Part shown: positions 1 to 8,900 of the stretch, in pieces
Layout of the letters: the number at the start of each line of letters is the position of its first letter
Position numbering within the stretch: position 1 is the first letter of the stretch
Assembly: GCF_900114115.1 (NCBI RefSeq)
Contig: NZ_FORX01000004.1
Coordinates: forward strand, 124,001-188,000
DNA length: 64,000 nucleotides
Origin: Desulfomicrobium apsheronum
Lineage (GTDB): Bacteria > Desulfobacterota > Desulfovibrionia > Desulfovibrionales > Desulfomicrobiaceae
Direction of reading: 5' to 3'
Notes under the pieces: generated by a model
The model's database searches: none
What the model was told of the DNA's origin: nothing
What the model saw: the letters and a program-made list of their open reading frames with translations, nothing else
Made by a program: the position numbers and the translations under genes

Positions 1-134
1 CGGTTCGTTTCGTGGGCCATGGCTGCGGAGCGGCCATCGCCAATGGCGCCGTTCACCAGTATTACGAGTACACCTTTCAGCCCTGAAAACACCCGGAAAC
101 GCTCGCGTCTCCGGCACGGGACATCGATGAGCAC
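1..134 (-). CDS. Possible 5' end of a truncated gene, unknown product
   Basis: An open frame runs off the left edge of the window on the minus strand, starting at a GTG 13 bases after the stop of the M23 peptidase gene. The 44 visible residues include a short hydrophobic stretch (GVLVILVNGAIGDG) and look more protein-like than the other frames. I do not recognise the family. The ribosome binding site is weak and the fragment is short, so this is only a possibility; the bases could equally be intergenic. Confidence 0.2.
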   Translation of the reverse strand, partial: MLIDVPCRRRERFRVFSGLKGVLVILVNGAIGDGRSAAMAHETN

Positions 135-147
135 GCCTGCCTGCGGA

Positions 148-1518
148 TCAGTTGGTGGTCGTGGCCTGGGAGAGGCGCAGACCGGCTTCAGGGGCTTTGG
201 CCTGATCCATGTCGGCCGTCAGCTGCGTCACCCTGGCCTTGAAGGCGGCGCGATCCTTCTTGGAAATGGAGGACATGATCGGGATGGGTGCCGTGACCGG
301 ATCGACGGGGCGTCCCGCGACGTGGAACTCGTAATGCAGATGCGGGCCGGTGGACCGACCGGTGTTGCCGGACAGGGCGATCTTGTCGCCGCGCTTGACC
401 CTTTGCCCCTTGCGGACCAGAAATTTGCTCAGATGCAGGTAGCGGGTCGAGTAGCGATCGCTATGCCGGATTTCGATGTATTTGCCGGCGAAACGGTGCT
501 GGAGGGTACGCGTCACCACGCCATCGCCCGGGGCGAATATGGGCGTGCCCACGGACATGCGGAAATCGGCGCCGTTGTGCGGGGAGACCCTGCCGGTCAC
601 CGGGTGACGCCGCCTGGGGTTGAAGGCTGACGACAGCCGCTGGCTGCACTTGAACGGATAGCGGACAAAGGCGCGCATGAGGCTGTTGCCCTCGCGGTCG
701 TAGTACTTGCCGTCCGAGAACAGATAAGCGTCGTAAGTCCGTTTCCGGCAGAGGATGCGGATGCCCAGGATCTGGCTCTCGCCCGCGAACTCGTCGCCGA
801 CGAACTGCTGCCTGCGCACGACCTGAAACGTGTCCCCGGCCTGCAGGTCGCGGCGGAAGTTGATGCGTCCCTTGAGCAGATCCGCGATGCTCGCCACTTC
901 CTGATCATTCAGGCCCGCGCTCTGGGCGGAGACGAAAAAGCTGCCCTCGATGCCGCCGGCCAGGGTCTGTTGCACCCAGGTACCGGGATGGATGACTTCC
1001 TCGAACTCGAAATTTTCCGCGTCAACCCGGCGATAGACGACCTGCCGGGCCGGATTCACTGAAAGCACCATCCGTTCCAGACTCCAGTCGGCATTGAACG
1101 TAAACGTCAGCGTGTTCCCGGGGCGCAGGATGTCCAAGGCCAGGAGCTGCTCGTCGGCGTCCATGATCTGGAACAGGGTCGTCTGGGAAATGAGGTGTTT
1201 ATCGAAGATGGAACTCAGGGTGTCCCCGTCCTGGATCAGGCATTCCTGCACGGGCTCCCGTTTGGGCGGTTCCGGCACGTCGGCCGCGACCGCCGTGGCG
1301 TTGTCCATGGTGGCGTTGCCCATGGTCGAGTTGTCCATGGTGGCGTTGTCCGTGGCGACGGAGTCCTCGGCGGGGCTGCCGAACACGTCGAGGACATCCT
1401 GCCGATGCGTCCATGCCAGATACACTGCGCAAACAATGACCAGACCGGCCAGGAGGATTGGGATGAGCCGGCGGCGGCGCGCCAGTTTCCGTTTGTCGTT
1501 GATATAGTAATTTTTCAT
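148..1518 (-). CDS. M23-family metallopeptidase (LytM/OapA-like), membrane-anchored
   Basis: Probable zinc endopeptidase or peptidase regulator acting on peptidoglycan cross-links in the periplasm. With the start at 1518 the protein has 456 residues: a basic N terminus, one membrane anchor at about 18-36, a low-complexity N/T/M/D linker at 55-75, an OapA/LysM-like region at about 95-140, and a C-terminal M23 domain with the zinc ligands H314 and D318 (HNGAD) and the HLH motif at 393-395. The catalytic ligands look intact, so an active enzyme is expected. An upstream extension to 1626 is open, but 1518 places the anchor at the usual distance and no clear Shine-Dalgarno sequence decides between them. 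It is divergent from the radical SAM gene at 1792. Confidence 0.85.
   Translation of the reverse strand: MKNYYINDKRKLARRRRLIPILLAGLVIVCAVYLAWTHRQDVLDVFGSPAEDSVATDNATMDNSTMGNATMDNATAVAADVPEPPKREPVQECLIQDGDTLSSIFDKHLISQTTLFQIMDADEQLLALDILRPGNTLTFTFNADWSLERMVLSVNPARQVVYRRVDAENFEFEEVIHPGTWVQQTLAGGIEGSFFVSAQSAGLNDQEVASIADLLKGRINFRRDLQAGDTFQVVRRQQFVGDEFAGESQILGIRILCRKRTYDAYLFSDGKYYDREGNSLMRAFVRYPFKCSQRLSSAFNPRRRHPVTGRVSPHNGADFRMSVGTPIFAPGDGVVTRTLQHRFAGKYIEIRHSDRYSTRYLHLSKFLVRKGQRVKRGDKIALSGNTGRSTGPHLHYEFHVAGRPVDPVTAPIPIMSSISKKDRAAFKARVTQLTADMDQAKAPEAGLRLSQATTTN
1300..1359. repeat. Four 15-bp in-frame tandem repeats in the M23 peptidase linker
   Basis: Four consecutive 15-base units starting at 1300, 1315, 1330 and 1345 share the pattern GTTGyCCATGGTsGm on the plus strand; the last unit is degenerate. 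They encode the repeated N-x-T-M-x-N linker between the membrane anchor and the LysM-like region. The unit is a multiple of three, so copy-number change would lengthen or shorten the linker without breaking the frame. Confidence 0.75.
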
Positions 1519-1791
1519 GGAGTATTGCGATTGTATTCGGGGTCGGCCCATGGTCCGGGCCCAAGGGCGGCGCCGCGTCTTCAGCGATGCAAGGAAGTGC
1601 CTGCAAAAATAATCAGCGTGGGTCAAGCCTTACGAAAAAGCGACATGGCAAGCAAACCATTGCCGTGGCTTCATTGCCTTGACTCCAGCGCCCAGAATGC
1701 GGCAGGTCAGGCAAACGCCACCTTACTATAATCGCCGACAGCATCCCGCAATCGTCGGCCGGTTCAATCGGGGCAACACCAACACCCTCCT

Positions 1792-3309
1792 ATGCATGAC
1801 ATTGTTCTCACCACGCTGAATGCCCGGTATATCCACCCCGCCATCGGGCTGCGCTACCTGCATGCCAATCTGCATGACCTGCGGCCACGGGCCGTTGTCC
1901 AGGAATTCGTCATTTCGGAACAACTGGTCGACATTGCTGAAAAAATCCTGGCGCACCGTCCCAGAATCATCGGCCTTGGCGTCTACATCTGGAACGGAAA
2001 GGAATGCGAACAGCTGGTGCGCATTCTCAAAACCCTCGCGCCCGAGACGCTGCTTGTTCTTGGCGGGCCGGAGGTCAGCCATTTTCCGCATCGGCTCGAT
2101 TTTTCCATGGCCGACCACGTGATCTGCGGCGAAGGGGAAGAGCGATTTTATCAGCTCTGCTGCGCGTATCTTACAGGCGGCACCGGGATGCCCCGGATCA
2201 TCACGGCCAGCCCGCCCGATCCGGACCGCCTTGTCATGCCTTACGCCCTGTACACTGACGAAGACATTGCCCACCGGGTCATTTATGTGGAAGCGTCCAG
2301 GGGATGCCCCTTTTCCTGCGAATTCTGCCTGTCCTCCATCGACAAAAAGGTCCGCTATTTCGACCCGGACCGATTTCTGCGCGAACTGGCCACGCTCTGG
2401 GAACGGGGGGCGCGCAACTTCAAGTTCATCGACCGGACTTTCAACCTGAGCATGCAGCGGGTCGGGCCGATCCTGGATTTTTTCCTGCGGCAGGAACCGC
2501 CGTTTCTGGTCCATTTTGAGGTTGTGCCCGAACATTTTCCCGATGAATTGCGGGAGCAGCTTGCCCAGTTTCCTCCGGGCACCCTGCAACTGGAAGTCGG
2601 CATCCAGACCTTGAACGCGGATGTAGCCGCGTCCATTCACAGGCGGCTGGACATGGACAGGATCACGGCCAACCTGCGCTTTCTGGAAGAAAAGACCAAT
2701 GCCCATCTGCATGTGGACCTGATCATCGGGCTGCCCGGGGAAAGCGCGGACAGCTTTGGCCGCAACCTGAATCGGCTGGCCAATCTGACCAGGGCCGAAA
2801 TCCAGCTGGGCGTCCTGAAAAAACTGTCCGGCACCACCCTGAACAGGCACGATGCCGTGCATGGCATGACCTATCTGCCATATCCCCCCTACGAAATCCT
2901 GGCCAACGACCTGATTGATTTCAAAACCATGCAGGACTTGAAACGCATGGCCCGGTTCTGGGACCTGCTCTATAACAGCGGGAATTTTAATGGCAGTGTG
3001 CGCCTGCTGTGGCCGGATCAGGATGTCTATGCGGGATTTCTGCGGTTTTCGAAATGGCTGTACGGCGCGACCCTGTCCACCTGGCAGATTGCCTTGAAAC
3101 GCCTGGCGGAACTGCTTTTCGCCTACCTGACCGAGGAGCTTGGGCTATCTGATAATGAGGCGGCCAACGCCATTGCCGCCGACCTTCTGAAAGTCAAGGG
3201 CCGACCCTTGCCCCTGGTGATTTCGGACAACATGACTTTCCATCCCAGGTCGCTGGAAGCCAGAAGCACATCCGGCCCCGGAAAGAGGCAGGCCAAGCAT
3301 CTGGAGTGA
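1792..3309 (+). CDS. B12-binding domain radical SAM protein (DUF4080-like)
   Basis: Radical SAM enzyme of 505 residues with a cobalamin-binding-type Rossmann domain at the N terminus (about 1-140, with GLGVYIW and VLGGPEVS) followed by the [4Fe-4S] motif CxxxCxxC at C172, C176 and C179. The region after the core (HLHVDLIIGLPGES) is typical of B12-dependent radical SAM proteins, and the C-terminal part resembles the DUF4080 extension. Members are assumed to carry out methylation-like chemistry, but substrates are mostly unknown and none is suggested by the neighbours. It is divergent from the M23 peptidase. No strong Shine-Dalgarno sequence precedes the ATG at 1792, yet the N terminus matches the family from residue 1. 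Confidence 0.88.
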   Translation: MHDIVLTTLNARYIHPAIGLRYLHANLHDLRPRAVVQEFVISEQLVDIAEKILAHRPRIIGLGVYIWNGKECEQLVRILKTLAPETLLVLGGPEVSHFPHRLDFSMADHVICGEGEERFYQLCCAYLTGGTGMPRIITASPPDPDRLVMPYALYTDEDIAHRVIYVEASRGCPFSCEFCLSSIDKKVRYFDPDRFLRELATLWERGARNFKFIDRTFNLSMQRVGPILDFFLRQEPPFLVHFEVVPEHFPDELREQLAQFPPGTLQLEVGIQTLNADVAASIHRRLDMDRITANLRFLEEKTNAHLHVDLIIGLPGESADSFGRNLNRLANLTRAEIQLGVLKKLSGTTLNRHDAVHGMTYLPYPPYEILANDLIDFKTMQDLKRMARFWDLLYNSGNFNGSVRLLWPDQDVYAGFLRFSKWLYGATLSTWQIALKRLAELLFAYLTEELGLSDNEAANAIAADLLKVKGRPLPLVISDNMTFHPRSLEARSTSGPGKRQAKHLE

Positions 3310-3546
3310 CGTACGCTGCTCATGCCCAGGGAATTGCAGCGATTATTCGGCTCGTGGACGCAAAAGATCGGTCGATACGTATCCTCTTTCCGCCCTCATG
3401 CCGGATGGCGCTCTTCCGCCGCGCCCTTCATGCCCTCCTTGACATAATTCCCGCAAAGAGCCGAAGAAGACGTTCCGCCGACGACGGATGCCCGCCATCC
3501 GGATGCTTGCGGCAAAATCGGCCCTCAAACTCAAGGAGAATCCGCC

Positions 3547-3723
3547 ATGGAACAGAAAAAAGACGTCTGCCCGAGTTGCGGCAAGGAAATACCGCACCCC
3601 GTGCTGTATCGGTGCATCAGCTGCTTTGCGAAGTATTGCGTGGAATGCGAAGGGTCGGAGTCCGGCATCCGCTGCCCCAAATGCGGACAGTCCGGACGCA
3701 TGGTCCTGGACCAGTGCAAGTAG
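3547..3723 (+). CDS. Small double zinc-ribbon protein, 58 aa
   Basis: A 58-residue protein with four CxxC pairs: CPSC, CISC, CVEC and CPKC. This predicts two small zinc ribbons or one treble-clef-like fold. The start is decided by a strong AAGGAG 9 bases upstream of the ATG. No catalytic residues are visible; a role as a nucleic-acid or protein-binding adaptor is inference only. It stands alone between the radical SAM gene and a convergent methyltransferase, and is followed by a hairpin. Confidence 0.8.
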   Translation: MEQKKDVCPSCGKEIPHPVLYRCISCFAKYCVECEGSESGIRCPKCGQSGRMVLDQCK

Positions 3724-3759
3724 GCAGGGCGCGGCTCAGGCACGGCTGCCCCCCCAGAA

Positions 3760-3782
3760 GGGCCGTCCGATCGGGACGGCCC
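3760..3782. terminator. Hairpin between convergent genes
   Basis: A perfect 9-bp stem (GGGCCGTCC / GGACGGCCC) with a 5-base loop lies between the zinc-ribbon gene and the convergent methyltransferase. There is no T-run on either side, so it may be a weak or factor-dependent terminator or an mRNA end stabiliser. Confidence 0.55.
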
Positions 3783-3807
3783 GGCCGGAAAGGAAGACGG
3801 GCGGGGC

Positions 3808-4653
3808 TTACGGCCTGACGATGATCCCCGTGCCGTGCAGGTCGGACAAGGGGACGACGAACACCCCCTGCTCCTCGCAGAACTCCCGGACGGCCTGCCT
3901 TACGCCGTTGAATCTGGCGTTGTTGTAGTCGTGGATGATGATGTATCCGCCGTGCGACATGCGCGGGTAGAAATAATGCAGGCCATCGAGAATGGGCTTG
4001 TAGAGATCCGCGTCCAGGCTGACAACGGCAAATTCCTCATCCAGCCCCCTGGTCGTTTCCGGAAAATATCCGACCCGGAACACGGCCCTGTCAGAAAATG
4101 GCAGCCTTTCGCGCACCGCTTCGACGCTTGTGTCCGCAAAGTCCCCCACTGCCGCCCGTGAAAATTTCCCATCCCCCTCTACCGCCACGTCTCGCGGATC
4201 GAACCCGCTGAAGGTGTCGAAGAGGTAGAGGTCGCGCTCTGGAAAGAGCCGGTTCAGTTCCACGGCGAAGGCCCCCCGATATACGCCAAGCTCGGCCACG
4301 GCCCCGGGCACTCCCCGCTCCCGCACTTCAACGGCGATCATCTTCAGCGCGGCCAGGCGCAGGTCGAAGGTCTGACGCAGCTCCGGTGCCGTCACGACCC
4401 GCGCGGTGACGTTCATGGCTTTAAGACGCGCCCGCACCTCGGCGCAGGCATCCTTGTTGAGCATGGAGATAAAGACGGCGTCGGGCGCAAGCCCCGGGAC
4501 AGCCTCGGGCGGGACGACGGGGATTGCGTCCACCATGCCGCCCCATTTTTTTTCATCGCTGTCACAATAGGCCCTGACGGTGATGTCGGCATGCAGCAGG
4601 CTCGCGATCATGCGTCCGCCCTGCCCTGTACCCCAGATGATGACGTCCTTCAT
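3808..4653 (-). CDS. TylF/MycF-like SAM-dependent O-methyltransferase with N-terminal Rossmann module
   Basis: Protein of 281 residues. The N-terminal ~115 residues form a nucleotide-binding-like module (IIWGTGQGGR) as seen in front of some sugar or polysaccharide methyltransferases. The C-terminal part is TylF-like: AELGVYRGAFA (SAM loop), DTFSGFD, then SLDADLY and HDYN, which supply the acidic metal-binding residues of this Mg-dependent family. The substrate is probably a sugar hydroxyl, but this is not fixed by context. The ATG at 4653 was chosen over 4659 because the G-rich ribosome binding site (AAGGGG) is 6 bases upstream of 4653 and abuts 4659. Confidence 0.8.
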   Translation of the reverse strand: MKDVIIWGTGQGGRMIASLLHADITVRAYCDSDEKKWGGMVDAIPVVPPEAVPGLAPDAVFISMLNKDACAEVRARLKAMNVTARVVTAPELRQTFDLRLAALKMIAVEVRERGVPGAVAELGVYRGAFAVELNRLFPERDLYLFDTFSGFDPRDVAVEGDGKFSRAAVGDFADTSVEAVRERLPFSDRAVFRVGYFPETTRGLDEEFAVVSLDADLYKPILDGLHYFYPRMSHGGYIIIHDYNNARFNGVRQAVREFCEEQGVFVVPLSDLHGTGIIVRP

Positions 4654-4812
4654 GTCCATCCCCCCCTTTTTTTCAAGAATGTGCCGGACTTCCGTCTGCG
4701 GCAAGGCCATGGGATACCGTCCGGGACCGGAGCCGTCAAAGGCATTATGGGAGATTTGACGCGATGCCCGCCATGGCTGAACGCTTGCCTGATTGTGCAA
4801 CCCCATCTAAAA

Positions 4813-4980
4813 TAAGAAGTTTACCAGGCCTGGATGGACATGCTCAGGGACCACAACCTGAGGTTGCATGCCTTCCACCTGGAAATGGCAAACCGTATCG
4901 CGGTTAACCTGCCAACACTCTCACGCTTTTAATGCTCTGTCGGCCAGACTTGAGGCGGGCATGAGCGAGGACACCACCAG
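4813..4980 (+). pseudogene. C-terminal remnant of a HEPN nucleotidyltransferase partner (HI0074-like), frameshifted
   Basis: Translation from a stop at 4813 gives EVYQAWMDMLRDHNL, which is the end of the HEPN partner of MNT nucleotidyltransferases (usual form WMDMLxDRNLTSHxYxE). The family RNxxxH core is degraded to HNLRLH. The frame then breaks in a run of four T around 4925-4930 (LPTLSRF then stop), while the next frame resumes with FNALSARLEAG, the expected family C terminus. The gene is therefore both 5'-truncated and frameshifted. It directly abuts the nucleotidyltransferase gene at 4981, the usual order for this pair. Confidence 0.65.
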
Positions 4981-5283
4981 ATGCGTTTCGGACTGCCCGA
5001 AGAGGCCATCCAGGAAATCCAGGCCGCCCTGGCCCTTTACCCTGAGGTGGAAAAGGCCATCCTTTATGGCTCCCGCGCCACGGGCGCGTTCAAGCCCGGC
5101 TCGGACATCGAACTGACCCTGGTCGGCGAAAAGCTGACCCACAATCACCTTTTGGGCATCATGAGCGACCTTGACGACCTGCTCCTGCCCTGGATGATCG
5201 ACCTGTCCCTTCTCGCCGCCATCGACCGCCCCGGACTACGCGACCACATAGACCGCGAGGGGCAGACGCTCTACGAGCGCTAA
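4981..5283 (+). CDS. MNT-type minimal nucleotidyltransferase (HI0073-like)
   Basis: A 100-residue minimal nucleotidyltransferase of the DNA polymerase beta superfamily. The GSRATG motif (G30-S31) and the acidic pair D42/E44 (GSDIEL) are in place for metal and NTP binding; the third acidic position is D174-like in larger members and here lies near D72 (WMIDLS). Intact members pair with a HEPN protein, often as a toxin-antitoxin unit in which MNT modifies HEPN. The partner just upstream is a broken remnant, so this gene is probably an orphan antitoxin-like survivor. Confidence 0.8.
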   Translation: MRFGLPEEAIQEIQAALALYPEVEKAILYGSRATGAFKPGSDIELTLVGEKLTHNHLLGIMSDLDDLLLPWMIDLSLLAAIDRPGLRDHIDREGQTLYER

Positions 5284-5529
5284 AGGCTACTTCCAGCCGC
5301 CCTGATACGAACCCAGCTTCCTGCCGTCCCGATGGAAACAATGGCCGGAACATCCGGATTGGCGGTCTTGACCGCCTTGAAGAGATCGCCTGGTTTGTTC
5401 CCGTCCCAGATCAGAATTGCATTGGCAACCTTTTCCAGATTTTCCAATGAGGTGCCGTTCGCCTGAATCGGCGCAACACATTGGAGTGCGATGACAAAAA
5501 ATACACATATATAAAAAAAGACTGCGCAT
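5280..5529 (-). pseudogene. Probable frameshifted gene for a small exported protein
   Basis: An ATG at 5529 preceded by GGAG (6-base spacing) opens MRSLFLYMCIF, a signal-peptide start. In a run of six T the frame breaks: the same frame continues as a Cys/Arg-rich, non-protein-like string, whereas the next frame reads VIALQCVAPIQANG, then ENLEKVANAILIWDG and NPDVPAIVSIGTAGSW, which looks like genuine coding sequence. Joining the two gives an exported protein of about 80 residues. I do not recognise the family. One T too many in a homopolymer could be a real mutation or a sequencing error. The last bases overlap the convergent nucleotidyltransferase gene. Confidence 0.45.
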
Positions 5530-5574
5530 AATCTGCTCCGGGGAGTGATTTGATGGACTTCATTCAGTAAAAAC

Positions 5575-5602
5575 TGGATAGAAAAATGTCTCGACAGGTC
5601 AA
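5575..5602 (-). promoter_or_regulatory. Candidate sigma-70 promoter for the 5529 gene
   Basis: On the minus strand TTGACC (5602-5597) and TATCCA (5580-5575) are separated by 16 bases and lie about 45 bases upstream of the start at 5529, in an AT-rich stretch. Confidence 0.4.
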
Positions 5603-5920
5603 AAAATTGCAGTAAACTTACCTATGGGCCTTTGCGTGACACAGTAATGTTTTTCGATTCCATTTCTGTGCCCAGGACGTCACCACACAGAATCATCACA
5701 GAAAAGATCAAGACGCTATCGACTCTCAGCATGAACAATAAATGGCCCGTCATGAATTCTTTGAAAAGAATAGTGAATTATACCGATTCAAATCGTGCTT
5801 GTACGCCAATCCAGGTGAAAAACAAAAGATGCAAAATTAATCAGCAATTTCACCAGTTATCCGCAAAAACCGCCTCGGGCAAGCCAAAGGACTGTTCCGG
5901 AGCGCTCCCGATGCAAGCGC
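5603..5920. other. AT-rich intergenic stretch with no gene
   Basis: About 320 bases of markedly lower GC than the surroundings, between the exported-protein remnant and the promoter of the first giant gene. A 109-codon plus-strand frame exists, but its residue composition is not protein-like. I see no RNA gene. Confidence 0.5.
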
Positions 5921-5951
5921 AATTGCAATTTCAACTAAACTCGCATATAAT
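5921..5951 (+). promoter_or_regulatory. Promoter with overlapping palindrome, upstream of the 1307-aa gene
   Basis: TTGCAA at 5923-5928 and TATAAT at 5946-5951 are separated by exactly 17 bases, a near-consensus sigma-70 promoter. The -35 hexamer lies inside the perfect 10-bp palindrome AATTGCAATT (5921-5930), a plausible operator. The same arrangement recurs upstream of the paralogue at 10171-10203. Confidence 0.7.
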
Positions 5952-5987
5952 TCCTAATTAAAACCATTTATATGGAGTCAGCGCCGC

Positions 5988-8900
5988 ATGAGCACGTCAA
6001 ATTGCGTTCAAGCAGGGGCCAGCTTTCGTGCCTCACTCTTTCTTTTGATCCTTTGCATCCTCAGCGTCACATCGGCTCACGGGCAAAGTGGCAAGAGTTC
6101 CGAAACGGCAACGGCCGGTTCTGGCACCACTGTTTCGCAAGGAACCGATCCAGCGGCTGCCGCCTCCCAGGCAGCCGGAGCGGATGAGGTCCTGCGCGGC
6201 CTGGCCGAAAAGAACGCCCTGACGGTCCGCGCCCTGGTCGGCTTCGGCCGCATCCCCGCCGCCGACATGGCGCCCCTGGCCGGACTGCGTGGCAAGGGGA
6301 TCGACGTGCTCGGTGCGACTCCCGAACAGCTAGAAACCATCATCAAGGAGCACGGCGCGACGCTCACCCCTGCGGAGCGTGACAGCCTGGGCCGGGTCGC
6401 CGAGACCATGCGCGAGGCTGGAGCGGCTGAAGCGGCTGCGGACAGCACACCGCTGGAGACGGCCACCGCTGTCGCGGAAAGTGCCCCGGGCGATGACGAA
6501 GCCCTGGAGGCGGAGCTGGCCGCGATCCTGGCCGAAGAGGTCCCGGAAATCCCGGCGCAAGAGGACGAATCCGCGCCGAGCCAGGACAACACCGTTGCCA
6601 AGACAGCAGGCGCCACCTTCACCGCCTCAAACGTCGAGCCGGCCACCCTGCCACCCATGAAGCCCGCCCCTTTTCTGGACATCAACGCCCTGACCCCAAC
6701 CCAGTGGGACGGTGCCGTGGCCGCAGCCATGGAAGGCATGCGCATGGTCTACGGCCCCATGTCCGAGGCCGAGGAGGAATCCTTCCGCAAGACCTGGGGC
6801 GTGCTGCGCCAGTACCCTTCTCCGGACGCCGTGGACTACCTCAACCAGTTCAACCCGCTCTTGGGCGAATTTCTGTCCCTGCGCGGCGCCGTGGCCGAAG
6901 CCGGAGCTCGGCTTGAAGAAGCCGTGGAGGAGATCGCCTGGGCGGCCGAGGCCGACGACCCGGCCCTGGCCATGGATGCCATGACCCTGGCTAGGCAGCA
7001 CCGCAACACGATCCTGTCCTGTCAGAAACGCCTGGACGAGGTCGTGACCGAACTCGTGGCCCTGGGCAATCCGCCCGACGGCAAGACCCTCATGGCCGAA
7101 GGCCAGCAGCAGTACAAAAGCGCCAAGGATTTCCTGCGGGCCCTGGTAGAGCAGCCTGGGCCCGAGGGCGAATGGATCGGATACGTGGTCTACCCCAAGG
7201 GCTTCGTGGTGCTGGACGGCGAGGTCATCAAGAAGCAGCCGAACCATTTCCTGATTTACTCACACGGAGAGCCCAAGGAGTACTCCTGCATATCCCTGGA
7301 TACGGGCAAGTACGAGGAAAAAGAGCACAAATTTGTCGAGGAGGTCGACCTGAGCAGCGTCGACCTCCTGTCCAGTATACAAGGTGATACACTCAACCAC
7401 ACCTTCACCGACGAGGACGGGGATACATGGACCGTCCACGCGCAGCGCTACACGGGCGGAGAGATGCCCTTGTTCCCGGACAGTTCCCTGGAAGTGTTCG
7501 AGGAAGCGCGTGCAAAAAATGACCGCGAACATGCGGAACGCCTGGAGGCGGCCAAGCTTATCGAAGACCCCGATGCGCACCTGAAGGAGGTCCTCGGAGC
7601 GGGCATCAGCCATGGAATGAGTGATAACTCCATCCAGGAGGCCCTGGCCCATTACCGCATACGTCCGGCTTTTCATGCGGCGGCTGTGAAATGGGCAACC
7701 ATGGGCGATGCAATGGCCGACTCCGAGGAGGCCCGCCTGCGCCAGTTCGACGCCCTGGTGGCTGGCGGTGCGCCACAGCAGGTCGCCGAAGCGCCTGTCC
7801 CGAAACAGGCGCCGCAGGAAGAAAAGAAAGAGGAAGAAAAGCCCAAGGAAGCGCAGGAACCCGAGGTCGCGATCGGCCCAGAAGACACTCCCCTGCATAT
7901 CGTCGATGACCAGCCCGCCGAGGAGAGGCGCGTCATCGACCAGGAAGCCATTGATTTCCACTCGGCCAACGTGGCCATCATCCAGCGCAACATGGACCGG
8001 GACATCGCCGACATCACAAAGGAGACGAACCCCGACCGGCGCCATGACCTGGAGATGCGCGTGCTGAATGCCAAGGCCAACCTCCAGTCCGAACAGGACC
8101 GCATCGAATCCCTCAAGACCGGCGTCATCGTGCACACCCGCTCCGAGTGGGACGACTTCGCGCGCAGCCAATTCATTCAGAACATCGCCGCTGACCAGCG
8201 CAAGATGGAGAAGGTCGATCGGGCCATGAAGAAAGCCCTGTCCATGGCCGACACCCTGCCCTACGACAAGGCCGCAAAGGTGCGCGAGATTGTGGCCAAG
8301 GGCTTCAGCCCCGAGGTCATGACGGCCACGGACACGGACAAGGCGTCGGCGGTCATCAAGGATGTCTACACCGTGGCCACGGGCCACTGGGAAGGCGAAA
8401 AGAAAAAGGCCGACGCTGACGCCGAGTGGGCCGACACCTGTCTGCAGACTGCGGAAACGGTCAAGAGCACCGCCGACAAGACCCTCATGGGCCTGTCCTT
8501 CATCGGCGGTCCGGCCGTGAACCGGGTCTACCAGGGTGCGGTCGGCTACATCGAAGGTGGCCCGAAGGAGGCCTTCCTGCGCGTGGGCGGATCCTACAAC
8601 CAGCTCACCGGCATCGCCGTGGACGGCTACAGGGGCTTCGAAGCCGCCGTGGAAAACGGCGGCGGCTGGGAGGAAGGCATCAAGGGCGCAGGCTGGGAAG
8701 TGGCCCAGGGCATCGTCATGGACAAGGCCATGGGCTTCGTGGCCAACGGAGTGTCCCGGGGCTATGGAGCCGTGAAGGGCCGTGGGGGCGCACGCACCCC
8801 CGACGCCCCGGGCGCCACTGGCAAGGTCGCCGCTCCCGAAGGCCAGATCACCAAGGCCGTGGCCAAGGCCAAGCCCGCGGGCGTGCCCGACGACGGCTTC

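Noticed and set aside
5632-5961. 109-codon plus-strand frame in the AT-rich gap before giant gene A
   Set aside because: Composition is that of AT-rich non-coding DNA, no ribosome binding site, and it runs through the promoter of the next gene.
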